From the NCBI GenBank assembly GCA_040772045.1, contig JAXGYV010000001.1:186001-250000 (forward strand): a stretch of DNA of 64,000 nt. The letters are read 5' to 3'. The notes beneath the pieces were generated by a model. That model worked only from the letters and a program-made list of their open reading frames with translations, was not told where the DNA came from and did no database searches. Below are positions 27,895 to 35,515 of the stretch, one piece after another. Position numbers and translations under genes: made by a program. Numbering within the stretch: the stretch's first letter is position 1; each line of letters starts with the position of its first letter. This DNA is from JAXGYV01 sp040772045 (GTDB taxonomy: Bacteria; Actinomycetota; Thermoleophilia; UBA2241).

Positions 27895-29221
27895 CGGCGT
27901 CGTGGGCTACGCGCCCCGCGGCTACGGTGAGCAGCACTCGAGCACCGAGCGTGGCTCCCCACAGGAACGAGTTCTGGGAGCGCGAGTGCAGCGTGTGGCG
28001 GTCGACCGTCCAGCGTGCTCGCGGATCTACCAGACACAGGTTGGCCTGCTCGCCCGCCGCGAGCGACGGTACGGTGATCCGCGCTATCCGCGCCGGGGCT
28101 TGGCTCATGCGCTCGACCAGCGCGGCCAGCGGCAGGGCACCCGGCACCACTAGGCGCTCGTGGAGGACGGCGAAGGCCGTCTCGAGCCCGATGGTTCCAA
28201 AGGGAGCCTCTTCGAGCGGCACTTCCTTCTCCTGGAGAGCATGCGGCGCATGATCGGTGGCGACGCAGTCGATCTGCCCACCGGCCAGCGCATCTACCAG
28301 CGCTCGGCGATCGGATTCCTCACGCAGTGGAGGGTTCATCTTGGTGTTGGGGTCGAGCTCCCGCAGCAGCTCGTGCGTGCACGTGAGATGGTGCGGCGTG
28401 ACCTCGGCCGTTACTGGAACCCCCGCCTCTTTGGCTCGCACCACGTGAGCCAACGCCGCGGCTGTGCTCACATGGCACACGTGGAGCCTCGCCTCCTCGT
28501 AGCCGGCGATCTCCACATCTCGTCCGACCTCCGTCGATTCGGCGATGGACGGCACACCGCCGAGGCCAAGCTGAGCCGACACCTCGCCCTCGTGCATCAC
28601 GCCCGTGCCGCTCAGCGTGCGGTCTTCGGCGTGCACCGCCACGAAGCGGCCGGTCGGCCGCGCGTACTGCAGCGCGCGGCGCAGCAGGTAGGCGGAGGTG
28701 ATCGGCATGCCATCGTCGCTGAAACCTACGGCCCCAGCGGCCGCCAGCTCGTGCATCTCGGTGAGCTCGCGTCCAGCCAAGCCCTTGCTGACCGCGGCAT
28801 AGAAGCCGACGGGGACGGTTGCCTCGGCTGCCGCGCGGCGCGCGAGAGCCTCGAACACCGCCGCCGTATCGGTGACGGGATCGGTGTTCGCCATGCCGAA
28901 CACAGCCACGTAGCCACCGGCGGCGGCGGCGGCCGTCCCCGTGCTGAGGTCTTCTTCGTCCTCACGGCCGGGTGTGCGCAGGTGCGTATGTAAGTCCACG
29001 AACCCCGGGAGCGCGAGCATGCCCGCTGCGTCGATGACGCGCACGCCTTCGGGAGCGACCAGGCCGGCTCCGACAGCGGCGACCTTACCCTTCTGCACGA
29101 GAACATCCGCCACCGCGTCGATGCCGGCGGCCGGATCCACCACCCGCGGGCCTCGGAGAAGCAGGTCGGCCTTGTTCCCTCGCGCGCACCACAGGCCCGT
29201 GGGAGGTACGGTGGCGCTCAT
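27887..29221 (-). CDS. pyrC: Dihydroorotase
   Basis: PyrC cyclises carbamoyl aspartate to dihydroorotate. The start is ATG 29221, overlapping the pyrB stop as ATGA; the longer open frame reads through pyrB in the wrong phase. The 444-residue protein is the class I amidohydrolase type: metal motif DLHTHLRTPG, then AEDRTL, HVCHVSTAAAL and the catalytic Asp in ATDHAPH. The end GRVAHDAVA is typical. All metal-binding positions are visible, so it is likely an active enzyme and not the inactive homologue found beside some transcarbamylases. Confidence 0.97.
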   Translation of the reverse strand: MSATVPPTGLWCARGNKADLLLRGPRVVDPAAGIDAVADVLVQKGKVAAVGAGLVAPEGVRVIDAAGMLALPGFVDLHTHLRTPGREDEEDLSTGTAAAAAGGYVAVFGMANTDPVTDTAAVFEALARRAAAEATVPVGFYAAVSKGLAGRELTEMHELAAAGAVGFSDDGMPITSAYLLRRALQYARPTGRFVAVHAEDRTLSGTGVMHEGEVSAQLGLGGVPSIAESTEVGRDVEIAGYEEARLHVCHVSTAAALAHVVRAKEAGVPVTAEVTPHHLTCTHELLRELDPNTKMNPPLREESDRRALVDALAGGQIDCVATDHAPHALQEKEVPLEEAPFGTIGLETAFAVLHERLVVPGALPLAALVERMSQAPARIARITVPSLAAGEQANLCLVDPRARWTVDRHTLHSRSQNSFLWGATLGARVLLTVAAGRVAHDAVA

Positions 29222-30156
29222 GAGGTCTCCTCTCCGGCGGCATCGCTGTACCCCACGATGGTCCGGTACAGGATCGCCATGCGTGTTGCCAAGCCGCTCT
29301 CCACTTGCTGCAGGATGAGCGTGTCGGGGTCGTCCGCCACCTGTGCCGTGAGCTCCACACCGCGGTTGATGGGCCCCGGATGCATGACCTTCTGCCCGCG
29401 CCGCAGCCTGTTCTTGCCGATGCCCCAGACGGCGGCGTACTCGCGCAGGGTGGGGACGAAGTTGGCGCCCTCGGCCATGCGCTCGCGCTGGAGACGCAGC
29501 ACGTAGATCACATCGTGCGAGGCGAGCGTCGAGAGGTCGTGCTCCACTCGCACACCGAGCGACTCTATGCCTCGTGGGATGAGCGTCGGCGGACCGATCA
29601 CGGTGACCTGCATGCCCATCATCTGAAAGCCCTGGATGTTGGAGCGCGCCACCCGGCTGTGCATGATGTCGCCCACGAGGGCGATGCGCATTCCCTCCAG
29701 TGAACGACCAAACGTTTGGCGCAGGGTGAACAAGTCGAGCAGACATTGTGTGGGGTGCTGGTGCTTGCCGTCGCCGGCGTTGATGACGCTGGCCGTGGTC
29801 TGGCGAGCGACCAGTCGACAGGCACCCACCGAAGGGTGACGGATGACGATGATGTCGGGCGAGTACGCCGTGAGCGTGAGCACCGTGTCTTTCAGCGACT
29901 CGCCCTTCTCGACGGACGACCCCGACTTCTTGAGTGCGATGGTATCCGCCGACAGCCGCTTGGCGGCGAGGTCGAAGCTGGTCGAGGTACGGGTACTCGC
30001 CTCGTAGAAGAAGTTCACGATTGTGCGGCCCCGCAGCGTGGGGACCTTTTTGATGTCGCGATGCATGATCGGCAGGAAGCTCTCGGCCGTGTCGAGGATG
30101 AGCTCGACGTCGCTGCGCGTGAGGTCCTCCATGGAGAGCAGGTCGCGTTTGGTCAT
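29218..30156 (-). CDS. pyrB: Aspartate carbamoyltransferase catalytic subunit
   Basis: PyrB joins carbamoyl phosphate to aspartate. The 312-residue protein has the carbamoyl-phosphate loop STRTSTSFDLAAKRL, the SVEKGESLKDT lysine loop, HPTQCLLDLFT and the MHPGPINRG motif. No regulatory pyrI lies next to it. The ATG overlaps the pyrR stop (ATGA), so it is the second structural gene of the pyr operon. Confidence 0.98.
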   Translation of the reverse strand: MTKRDLLSMEDLTRSDVELILDTAESFLPIMHRDIKKVPTLRGRTIVNFFYEASTRTSTSFDLAAKRLSADTIALKKSGSSVEKGESLKDTVLTLTAYSPDIIVIRHPSVGACRLVARQTTASVINAGDGKHQHPTQCLLDLFTLRQTFGRSLEGMRIALVGDIMHSRVARSNIQGFQMMGMQVTVIGPPTLIPRGIESLGVRVEHDLSTLASHDVIYVLRLQRERMAEGANFVPTLREYAAVWGIGKNRLRRGQKVMHPGPINRGVELTAQVADDPDTLILQQVESGLATRMAILYRTIVGYSDAAGEETS

Positions 30157-30740
30157 CGCGTCACCTGCTCTCCACTGCGCACCAGGACCACGGCGTCGGC
30201 CCCGTCGCGCTCCGCCACGCGAACGCTGACACGCTCCGGGATGGCGGTCGGGATGTTCTTGCCCACGTAATCGGGGCGTATGGGAAGCTCGCGATGGCCG
30301 CGATCCACCAGCACGGCGAGCTGAATGCGTCGCGGCCTGCCGAAGTCGAAGAGCGCATCGATCGCCGCGCGAATGGTACGACCCGTGTACAGCACGTCGT
30401 CCACCAGGATGATCGTGAGCTCATCGATGGCGAACGGCAGGTCGGTACCCATGACCTCCGGTTGCGCGCCGCTCGGCAGCTTCCACGCCTGGCCACGGAC
30501 GGCGACATCGTCGCGGTAGAAGCTGATGTCCAGCAATCCCAGCGGGATCTCCCGGCCGCTGAGCTCGACCAGCAGATCGCGCAGACGGCGGGCCAAAAAT
30601 GCGCCCCGGGTATGGATGCCGACGATCGCCAGCGGCCGTTCGGGAGGGTTTTTCTCGAGGATCTCGTGGGCGATCCGCATGAGCGTCCGCGCGACCTGCG
30701 CGGCGTCCATGACGCCCACCTCGGCGGCGTGGTCGCTCAT
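30153..30740 (-). CDS. pyrR: PyrR pyrimidine-operon regulator / uracil phosphoribosyltransferase
   Basis: PyrR binds pyr mRNA when UMP is high and represses the operon; it also has weak uracil phosphoribosyltransferase activity. I choose ATG 30740 (MSDHAAEVGVMDAAQVARTLMRIAHEI), which overlaps the stop of a 17-codon leader ORF as ATGA. A longer frame to GTG 30821 would run through the PyrR-binding hairpin. The 195-residue protein has the PRPP loop ILVDDVLYTGRTIRAA, AIVGIHTRGAFLARRL and basic RNA-binding surface residues near RPRRIQLAVLVDRGHRELP. It heads the pyr operon and should control it. Confidence 0.96.
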   Translation of the reverse strand: MSDHAAEVGVMDAAQVARTLMRIAHEILEKNPPERPLAIVGIHTRGAFLARRLRDLLVELSGREIPLGLLDISFYRDDVAVRGQAWKLPSGAQPEVMGTDLPFAIDELTIILVDDVLYTGRTIRAAIDALFDFGRPRRIQLAVLVDRGHRELPIRPDYVGKNIPTAIPERVSVRVAERDGADAVVLVRSGEQVTR

Positions 30741-30790
30741 AAGAACGACGCCACCGCGCTCGACATTCCACAGTACGGCAGCGTCGCCAT
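30737..30790 (-). CDS. 17-codon leader ORF of the pyr operon
   Basis: ATG at 30790 opens a short frame reading MATLPYCGMSSAVASFL, whose TGA overlaps the pyrR ATG (TTATGAG). An AAGGGG ribosome site lies eight bases before it, whereas pyrR itself has none. PyrR translation should therefore depend on ribosomes that enter at this mini-ORF. The ribosome site is paired inside the PyrR-type hairpin directly upstream. The peptide sequence itself looks unremarkable. Translation is inferred, not shown. Confidence 0.6.
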   Translation of the reverse strand: MATLPYCGMSSAVASFL

Positions 30791-30800
30791 AGCGACCACC

Positions 30801-30830
30801 CCTTCCGGTCTCGCAGGACACACTTAAAGG
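30801..30830 (-). promoter_or_regulatory. PyrR-binding hairpin covering the leader ribosome site
   Basis: The RNA has the PyrR loop core GUC-CUGCGA-GAC (30807-30819 contains UCCUGCGAGACC), close to the Bacillus consensus UCCnGnGAGGY. A lower stem CCUU/AAGG is separated from it by an asymmetric internal loop (AAGUGU against CGG). The 3' side of the lower stem is the AAGGGG ribosome site. Binding of PyrR with UMP would stabilise the hairpin and hide the site. No terminator follows, which points to control of translation. Confidence 0.75.
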
Positions 30831-30837
30831 CCGCCTG

Positions 30838-30867
30838 ACTTTAGCAATCGCGCGCGCCGCCCGTCAA
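30838..30867 (-). promoter_or_regulatory. Promoter of the pyr operon
   Basis: TTGACG (30862-30867) and TAAAGT (30838-30843, preceded by TGC) are 18 bases apart. Transcription would start near 30831, placing the PyrR hairpin at the very 5' end of the mRNA. The promoter lies just after the rluD stop at 30902. Confidence 0.7.
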
Positions 30868-30901
30868 GGAGCGGTGAGGCAGGCTCAGGTTCCTGACTCG
30901 C

Positions 30902-31810
30902 TCAGCGCAGCCCAGCGAGGAAGCTGGCGAGATCGGGTGGGAGCGGCGCCTCGAAGGTCAGCCGCCGCTCCGGGTCCATGGGGTGCGGCAAACTCAGCTT
31001 TCTGGCGTGCAGAAACTGCCGCGAGAGGCCGGAAGGACGTGGCCGCCGGCCATAGACTACGTCGCCGACTACGGGAAATCCGAGCGCCGCGACATGCACG
31101 CGAATCTGGTGCGTGCGCCCGGTCTCGAGCGTTACGTCGAGCAGCGACATGTCGGCGAATCGCGCGAGCACGCGAAAGTGCGTGACGGCGCGCCGCGGCG
31201 CGGTAGTGTGCAGGCTCATGCGCTTACGATCGCGGATGTGCCGACCGATCGGCGCGTCGATGCAGCCGGCGTCCTCTGGCGGCCCCCCGTACACGAGAGC
31301 CGTGTAGATACGCTCGATACGTCGCTGTGCCATGGCCGCCACCAGCCGCTGGTACGCTGCCTCGTGCCGCGCCACCACCATGAGTCCCGACGTGTCACGA
31401 TCCAGCCGATGGACGATCCCCGGCCGACTCCCGTGGCCTCCTCCGATACCTCGCTCCAGCAACGCGTTGACCAGCGTGCCGCGCTCGTGTCCCGGCGCGG
31501 GATGCACCACGAGACCGGCGGGCTTGTCGATCACCAGGAGGTCGGCGTCCTCGTAGATCACCGGAACGGCGAGTGACTCGGGCTGTAGCGGCGTCGCCGG
31601 TTCCGCGACCACGGTGAGATCCACCTCCACCACTTCCCCGGCCTGCACCACGTGGTGTTTGGCGCGCGCTCGTCCGTCTACGCGCACGCCATCTGCCGCG
31701 ATAGCTTTCTGCGCCCGAGCCCGGCTCACGTGGAGGTGGTCCGCGAGAAACACATCGAGACGCACGCCCTCGTCTTGCGACCGCGCCACGAGCCGCTGTG
31801 GCTGCGTCAC
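30902..31810 (-). CDS. rluD: RluD-family 23S rRNA pseudouridine synthase
   Basis: This enzyme makes pseudouridines in large-subunit rRNA. I start it at GTG 31810, overlapping the lspA stop (GTGA). The 302-residue protein has an N-terminal S4 RNA-binding domain (VRLDVFLADHLHVSRARAQKAI). The catalytic domain has LLVIDKPAGLVVHPAPGH and the catalytic Asp in HRLDRDTSGLMVVA. LETGRTHQIRVH and HARKLSLPHP are also intact. The lspA-rluD order is common in Gram-positive bacteria. Whether it acts at the RluD or RluC sites cannot be read from the sequence. Confidence 0.93.
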   Translation of the reverse strand: MTQPQRLVARSQDEGVRLDVFLADHLHVSRARAQKAIAADGVRVDGRARAKHHVVQAGEVVEVDLTVVAEPATPLQPESLAVPVIYEDADLLVIDKPAGLVVHPAPGHERGTLVNALLERGIGGGHGSRPGIVHRLDRDTSGLMVVARHEAAYQRLVAAMAQRRIERIYTALVYGGPPEDAGCIDAPIGRHIRDRKRMSLHTTAPRRAVTHFRVLARFADMSLLDVTLETGRTHQIRVHVAALGFPVVGDVVYGRRPRPSGLSRQFLHARKLSLPHPMDPERRLTFEAPLPPDLASFLAGLR

Positions 31811-32253
31811 GAGCTTCGCGGCCGTAGGAATCCCAATACGATCAAGGCCGCCCCCACTGCGAGAGCGATATCGGCAACGTTGAACGTAGGCCACCACGCG
31901 ATACCGATGAAGTCCACTACGTATCCGAGACGCAGTCGATCGATGAGGTTGCCCAGACTCCCCCCGAGGAACACGCCCAGCGCCACAGCCAACTGTCGGG
32001 GGCCGCGTGCCAGCAAGGCGGCGACGGCGACGGTCACCAGCGAGACAACGATGGCGAGAATCCAGCCGTGATCCTGGAAGAGGCTGAACGAAGCACCGGT
32101 ATTGCGCACGTACTCCACTCGCAGGCTCCCCGCGTGCACAGGCAACTCTTCGCGCATGGCGGTCACCACGAGCTTGGCGAGTTGGTCGACGACCAGCACG
32201 GACCCAGCGACGAGCACCCCGCGGATGCGCTTGTTCCGCCGCCAGCGACTCAC
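31807..32253 (-). CDS. lspA: Lipoprotein signal peptidase (signal peptidase II)
   Basis: LspA is a membrane aspartyl protease that cuts signal peptides from prolipoproteins. The start is GTG 32253, overlapping the DUF167 stop (GTGA). The 148-residue protein has four transmembrane helices and the conserved boxes VVDQLAKLVV, VRNTGASFSLF, GGSLGNLIDRL (first catalytic Asp) and FNVADIALAVG (second catalytic Asp). Confidence 0.96.
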   Translation of the reverse strand: MSRWRRNKRIRGVLVAGSVLVVDQLAKLVVTAMREELPVHAGSLRVEYVRNTGASFSLFQDHGWILAIVVSLVTVAVAALLARGPRQLAVALGVFLGGSLGNLIDRLRLGYVVDFIGIAWWPTFNVADIALAVGAALIVLGFLRPRSS

Positions 32254-32507
32254 GGCGCCAGCGCCCGCACGACATCCTCCACTGTCGTGTCTTGCAGGGT
32301 CACTACCTTCCGGCGAGCCGTCGTGCCGCTCCTCACCCGCACAGAGCGCAAGGGCGCGCCAAGACGATCGGCCAGAAACCGGCACAACTCCTGATTCGCC
32401 CGACCCTCGCTCGCCGGCGCAGCCAGGCGTATGCGGAGAAAGCCCTCCACTTCGCCGATGATCTCCGACCGGCGGGCACCGGGCACCGCCCACACGGCCA
32501 CGCTCAC
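32250..32507 (-). CDS. DUF167 family protein (YggU-like)
   Basis: This is a small conserved protein of unknown function. GTG 32507 is the most likely start (VSVAVWAVPGARRSEIIGEVEG), giving 85 residues. The longer frame begins inside divIVA and is unlikely. The family core RLAAPASEGRANQELCRFLADRLG and the end VTLQDTTVEDVVRAL are clear. The ribosome site is weak, so a second GTG two codons later is possible. Confidence 0.85.
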   Translation of the reverse strand: MSVAVWAVPGARRSEIIGEVEGFLRIRLAAPASEGRANQELCRFLADRLGAPLRSVRVRSGTTARRKVVTLQDTTVEDVVRALAP

Positions 32508-32538
32508 CGAGCCCCGCGTCGCGGTGGCCCAGGAGGGG

Positions 32539-33432
32539 CTACCACTTGAATTCGTTGTCACCGACCGTTTCGTCGACGTCGGCGAGGAAGGCGACGTCTC
32601 TACTCTTCGCATCCTCCGCGGCCGCTTCCTCATCGGGCAGCCCCACCGCCGGCTGTGGACCGGTGAGGGCCTCCGTATCTTCGCCCTCCTCCCGACGCGG
32701 CCCCGGTGGCGGCGGGAACGGCTGTGCCGCGCGGCTGCCGGGTGGCGGCTCTTCGAGCGACGGCACGGGTGGTGGCTCCCACCAGGGACGCCCCCCGGCC
32801 ACGCCAGCCTGCCCCACCGGCGTCACCAGCGGCTCCGCTGGCGCCTCTTCCTCGATCTCCTCGATTTCGCCCCCATCGGCTGGGAGCAGTTCCGTATCGA
32901 TGGCCGCCTTGAGCATCTCGGCGTTCTTGGCGAAGTCGGCCGCCCGAGCATGCAGGCTGTCCGCCTCGGTCACCTGCGCGAGAAAACCCTCGAGCATCTG
33001 CCGGAACTTGAAGCGAAAGTCGGCCTCGGTATTGCGCAGCACGACGGTTTCTTTTTCCACGGTTTGTTTGGAGGTGTACGCGTCGTTGAGTGTGTCGCGG
33101 GCCTTACGCTCCGCATCGCTCACCAGATCGCGCGCGCGCAACTCGGCGTCGCGCAGGATGAGCTGCGCTTCCTTCTGCGCGCTGGCTTTCATCTCCTCAG
33201 CGCTCTGCTGCGCGGAGATGAGTGTCTTCTGGAGCGTCTCCTCGATGGTGCGGTAGTGGCCAATCTGCTCCTGCAGCGTCTCGAGCCGCTCGGCGAGATC
33301 GATGTTCTCCTTAAAGACGCGTTCGAACTCCTCCGCCACCTGATCGAGAAACTCGTCTACCTCCGCATCTCCGTATCCGCGCATGCCACGCTTGAACTGC
33401 TTGTGACGAATATCGAGTGGCGTGAGCTTCAT
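32539..33432 (-). CDS. divIVA: DivIVA-domain cell pole/septum protein
   Basis: DivIVA (Wag31 in Actinobacteria) binds curved membrane and organises polar growth or septation. The 297-residue protein has the N-terminal membrane-binding domain (LTPLDIRHKQFKRGMRGYGDAEVDEFLDQVAEEFERV). A long coiled coil follows to about residue 190 (ALISAQQSAEEMKASAQKEAQLILRDAELRARDLV region). The tail is Pro-, Gly- and Glu-rich and probably disordered (EEPPPGSRAAQPFPPPPGPRR). It is encoded next to sepF, proC and yggS as in the classical Gram-positive cluster, but without ftsZ or yggT here. Confidence 0.94.
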   Translation of the reverse strand: MKLTPLDIRHKQFKRGMRGYGDAEVDEFLDQVAEEFERVFKENIDLAERLETLQEQIGHYRTIEETLQKTLISAQQSAEEMKASAQKEAQLILRDAELRARDLVSDAERKARDTLNDAYTSKQTVEKETVVLRNTEADFRFKFRQMLEGFLAQVTEADSLHARAADFAKNAEMLKAAIDTELLPADGGEIEEIEEEAPAEPLVTPVGQAGVAGGRPWWEPPPVPSLEEPPPGSRAAQPFPPPPGPRREEGEDTEALTGPQPAVGLPDEEAAAEDAKSRDVAFLADVDETVGDNEFKW

Positions 33433-33454
33433 GGCACCCCCTCGGGAAGTCGGT

Positions 33455-34258
33455 CTACCCCTGGCGTCTGGCGCGTGCGACCGCGGCGCGAACCGCGGCC
33501 ATGAGCGCCGGCCTCAGGCCTGCGAGCTCCAATTGTTCGATGCCGGCGATGGTCATGCCGCCGGGTGTAGATACCGCGCGGCGTACCCCGCCCGTTTCTC
33601 CGGATCGTCGCACCAGCTCCACAGTCCCGGCGACGGCGCCTACTGCCAACTGCGCGGCTGTCTGCCAATCCAGGCCCACGGCCACGCCAGCCTCCTCGAA
33701 CGCCTCCACGAACAGCGCCGCGAAACCCGGACCGCAGCTAGCCACCACCGTCGCCTCGTCGAACAGGTGCTCCGGCACCTCGATGACCTCGCCGAGGAAG
33801 CTCCACAGACGGCGTAGCTCATCTTCGGCGGTCCCCAGCGTACCACCTGCCCACACGAGCAAACCGCACCCGTGCGAAACGGCGACATTGGGGATCACGC
33901 GTCCGACCTTCGCCCCGGTGGGCAGCCAGGAGGCCAACTCGCTCAGGGGAACGCCTGCGGCGAGCGAGATGACCGGCACATCTCGCAGCTCGGTGGCGAG
34001 CCCCGTGAGCGCGGCCTGTACCTCCGCGGGGCGCACGGCCACCACCAGGAGGTCCGAACGGGCCGCCAACTCCGCTGGCGACGCGCACACTGCGACGTCG
34101 CAGGCGACGTGGAGGTGTTCCGCCGCCTCGGGGCGGATGTCGAACCCCGCCATCCGGGGCCGCTCTGCCGCCGGCAGATCGGTCCGCGTCCAGCCTGTGG
34201 CCAGCGCATGAGCGATGTGGCCACAACCGAGTAAGCCGACACAGGGGGCGGAGTTCAT
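33455..34258 (-). CDS. proC: Pyrroline-5-carboxylate reductase
   Basis: ProC reduces pyrroline-5-carboxylate to proline. The 267-residue protein has the N-terminal Rossmann motif VGLLGCGHIAHALATGW. DLLVVAVRP and SLAAGVPLSEL follow, then RVIPNVAVSHGCG and the family signature region AVSTPGGMTIAGIEQLE. The glycine-rich loop reads GCGHIA where many relatives have G-x-G-x-M-x, and MPN is IPN; both are conservative. It lies between sepF and divIVA, the usual location in the cell-division cluster. A proline role is likely. Confidence 0.9.
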   Translation of the reverse strand: MNSAPCVGLLGCGHIAHALATGWTRTDLPAAERPRMAGFDIRPEAAEHLHVACDVAVCASPAELAARSDLLVVAVRPAEVQAALTGLATELRDVPVISLAAGVPLSELASWLPTGAKVGRVIPNVAVSHGCGLLVWAGGTLGTAEDELRRLWSFLGEVIEVPEHLFDEATVVASCGPGFAALFVEAFEEAGVAVGLDWQTAAQLAVGAVAGTVELVRRSGETGGVRRAVSTPGGMTIAGIEQLELAGLRPALMAAVRAAVARARRQG

Positions 34259-34268
34259 GGAGTGCGCG

Positions 34269-34805
34269 CTAGAACTGATTGAAGAAGCCCTTCTCGATCA
34301 GGCGAGCTTTCTCTTCGGCGGACACCTCGACGTTACGCGGTGTGAGCAGGAAGATCTTCTCGGCCACCCGCTGCATGCCACCCTCGAGCGCATAAGTAAG
34401 GCCACTGCAGAAGTCCACGAGACGCTTCGCCAGGTCCGTCTCTGATCCCTGCATGTTGATGACCACGGGGACGTCGGACTTAAACTTGTCCGCGATGAGC
34501 TGAGCGTCGTTGAAGTTCTTGGGGACCACGAGGTGAATCTCCACTCGTGGCGATCGCACTGGCTCGAGCGAGGGCACCATGGGACGCGGGGTCGAGCGCG
34601 CCGGCGCCTCGCTGAAGATGTCGTCGTATTCGCTTCCGTGGGCGCGGCCGCCCCCGCGATTCAACTTGCGCACGTTCGGCCTCTCCTGATAAGCGCGCTC
34701 CAGCTCTTGTTGGGGAGCCAAGGTCTCCTCTTCGTCGTCGTAGTCTTCGTCTTCGGCGATGCCGAAGTACACCATGACCTTATGCCACGACTCGCCTAGG
34801 CCCAT
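34269..34805 (-). CDS. sepF: Cell division protein SepF
   Basis: SepF anchors FtsZ filaments to the membrane and to each other. The start is ATG 34805 with GGAGGGG directly upstream; the longer frame runs into yggS. The 178-residue protein has an N-terminal amphipathic helix (MGLGESWHKVMVYFGI) and an acidic linker (EDEDYDDEEE). The C-terminal SepF core follows (VEIHLVVPKNFNDAQLIADKFKSDVPVVINMQGSETDLAKRLVDFCSGL). A standard partner of DivIVA in Gram-positive bacteria. Confidence 0.96.
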   Translation of the reverse strand: MGLGESWHKVMVYFGIAEDEDYDDEEETLAPQQELERAYQERPNVRKLNRGGGRAHGSEYDDIFSEAPARSTPRPMVPSLEPVRSPRVEIHLVVPKNFNDAQLIADKFKSDVPVVINMQGSETDLAKRLVDFCSGLTYALEGGMQRVAEKIFLLTPRNVEVSAEEKARLIEKGFFNQF

Positions 34806-34822
34806 GGCCCCTCCAGGTTCCG

Positions 34823-35515
34823 TTAGAAAAGAACCGCTCCGCCTACGCGGACCTTGGTGGCTCCCTCGCGCACCGCGACCTCGTAATCGGCGCTGGTTCC
34901 CATCGACAGCTCCGCGAAAGTATAGCGACCGTCCCATGCAGCGGAAAGACGCGCCGCGAGGGCGCGCGTCTGCGCGAAGTACGGCGCCGCACCTCCTGCC
35001 TGCCTCGTCAGCGGCGGCATACACATGAGTCCCGCGAACTGGACTTTGGTATAAGCGCTCGCAGTCTCCAGAAAGCGGTCGACCTCCTCTGGCAGCACAC
35101 CGGACTTGCTACCCTCCGCGGCCACATTTATCTCCAGCAGCACGTTGACTTTGTTCTCCGCGCGACGCTGCAACTCCTGCACCACACTGAGACTACCAAC
35201 CGAGTGGATGAGGCGTACCAGCGGGAGCACCTGCTTCGTCTTGCGACTCTGCAGATGGCCAATGAAATCCCAGGTGAAGCGGTCACCGTACAGTGCGTAT
35301 TTGGCCAGCAGATCTTGGGCTCGGTTCTCGCCCACGAGCCGCACACCCGCCTCGAGCAGCACGTGCATATGCTCCGCCGGGACGTACTTGGTCGCCAGCA
35401 CGACCTCCACGTCGTCCGGATCGCGCCCGGCGCCGTGTGCCGCGGCGGCGATGCGCTCGCCGACCTCGACCAGGCGAGCACGTACCTGCTCGGCCGCGAC
35501 CACGCTCCGTCTCAC
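34823..35515 (-). CDS. yggS: PLP-binding homeostasis protein YggS/PipY
   Basis: YggS-family proteins bind pyridoxal phosphate without known catalysis and keep vitamin B6 and amino-acid pools balanced. The start GTG 35515 overlaps the pgeF stop (GTGA) and has AGGAGGAGGG upstream. The 230-residue TIM-barrel protein has the PLP lysine in LATKYVP and the boxes GENRAQDL and WDFIGHLQSRKTK. INVAAEGSKSGV, LMCMPPL and ELSMGTSADYEVAVREGATKVRVG complete the pattern. Confidence 0.95.
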   Translation of the reverse strand: MRRSVVAAEQVRARLVEVGERIAAAAHGAGRDPDDVEVVLATKYVPAEHMHVLLEAGVRLVGENRAQDLLAKYALYGDRFTWDFIGHLQSRKTKQVLPLVRLIHSVGSLSVVQELQRRAENKVNVLLEINVAAEGSKSGVLPEEVDRFLETASAYTKVQFAGLMCMPPLTRQAGGAAPYFAQTRALAARLSAAWDGRYTFAELSMGTSADYEVAVREGATKVRVGGAVLF

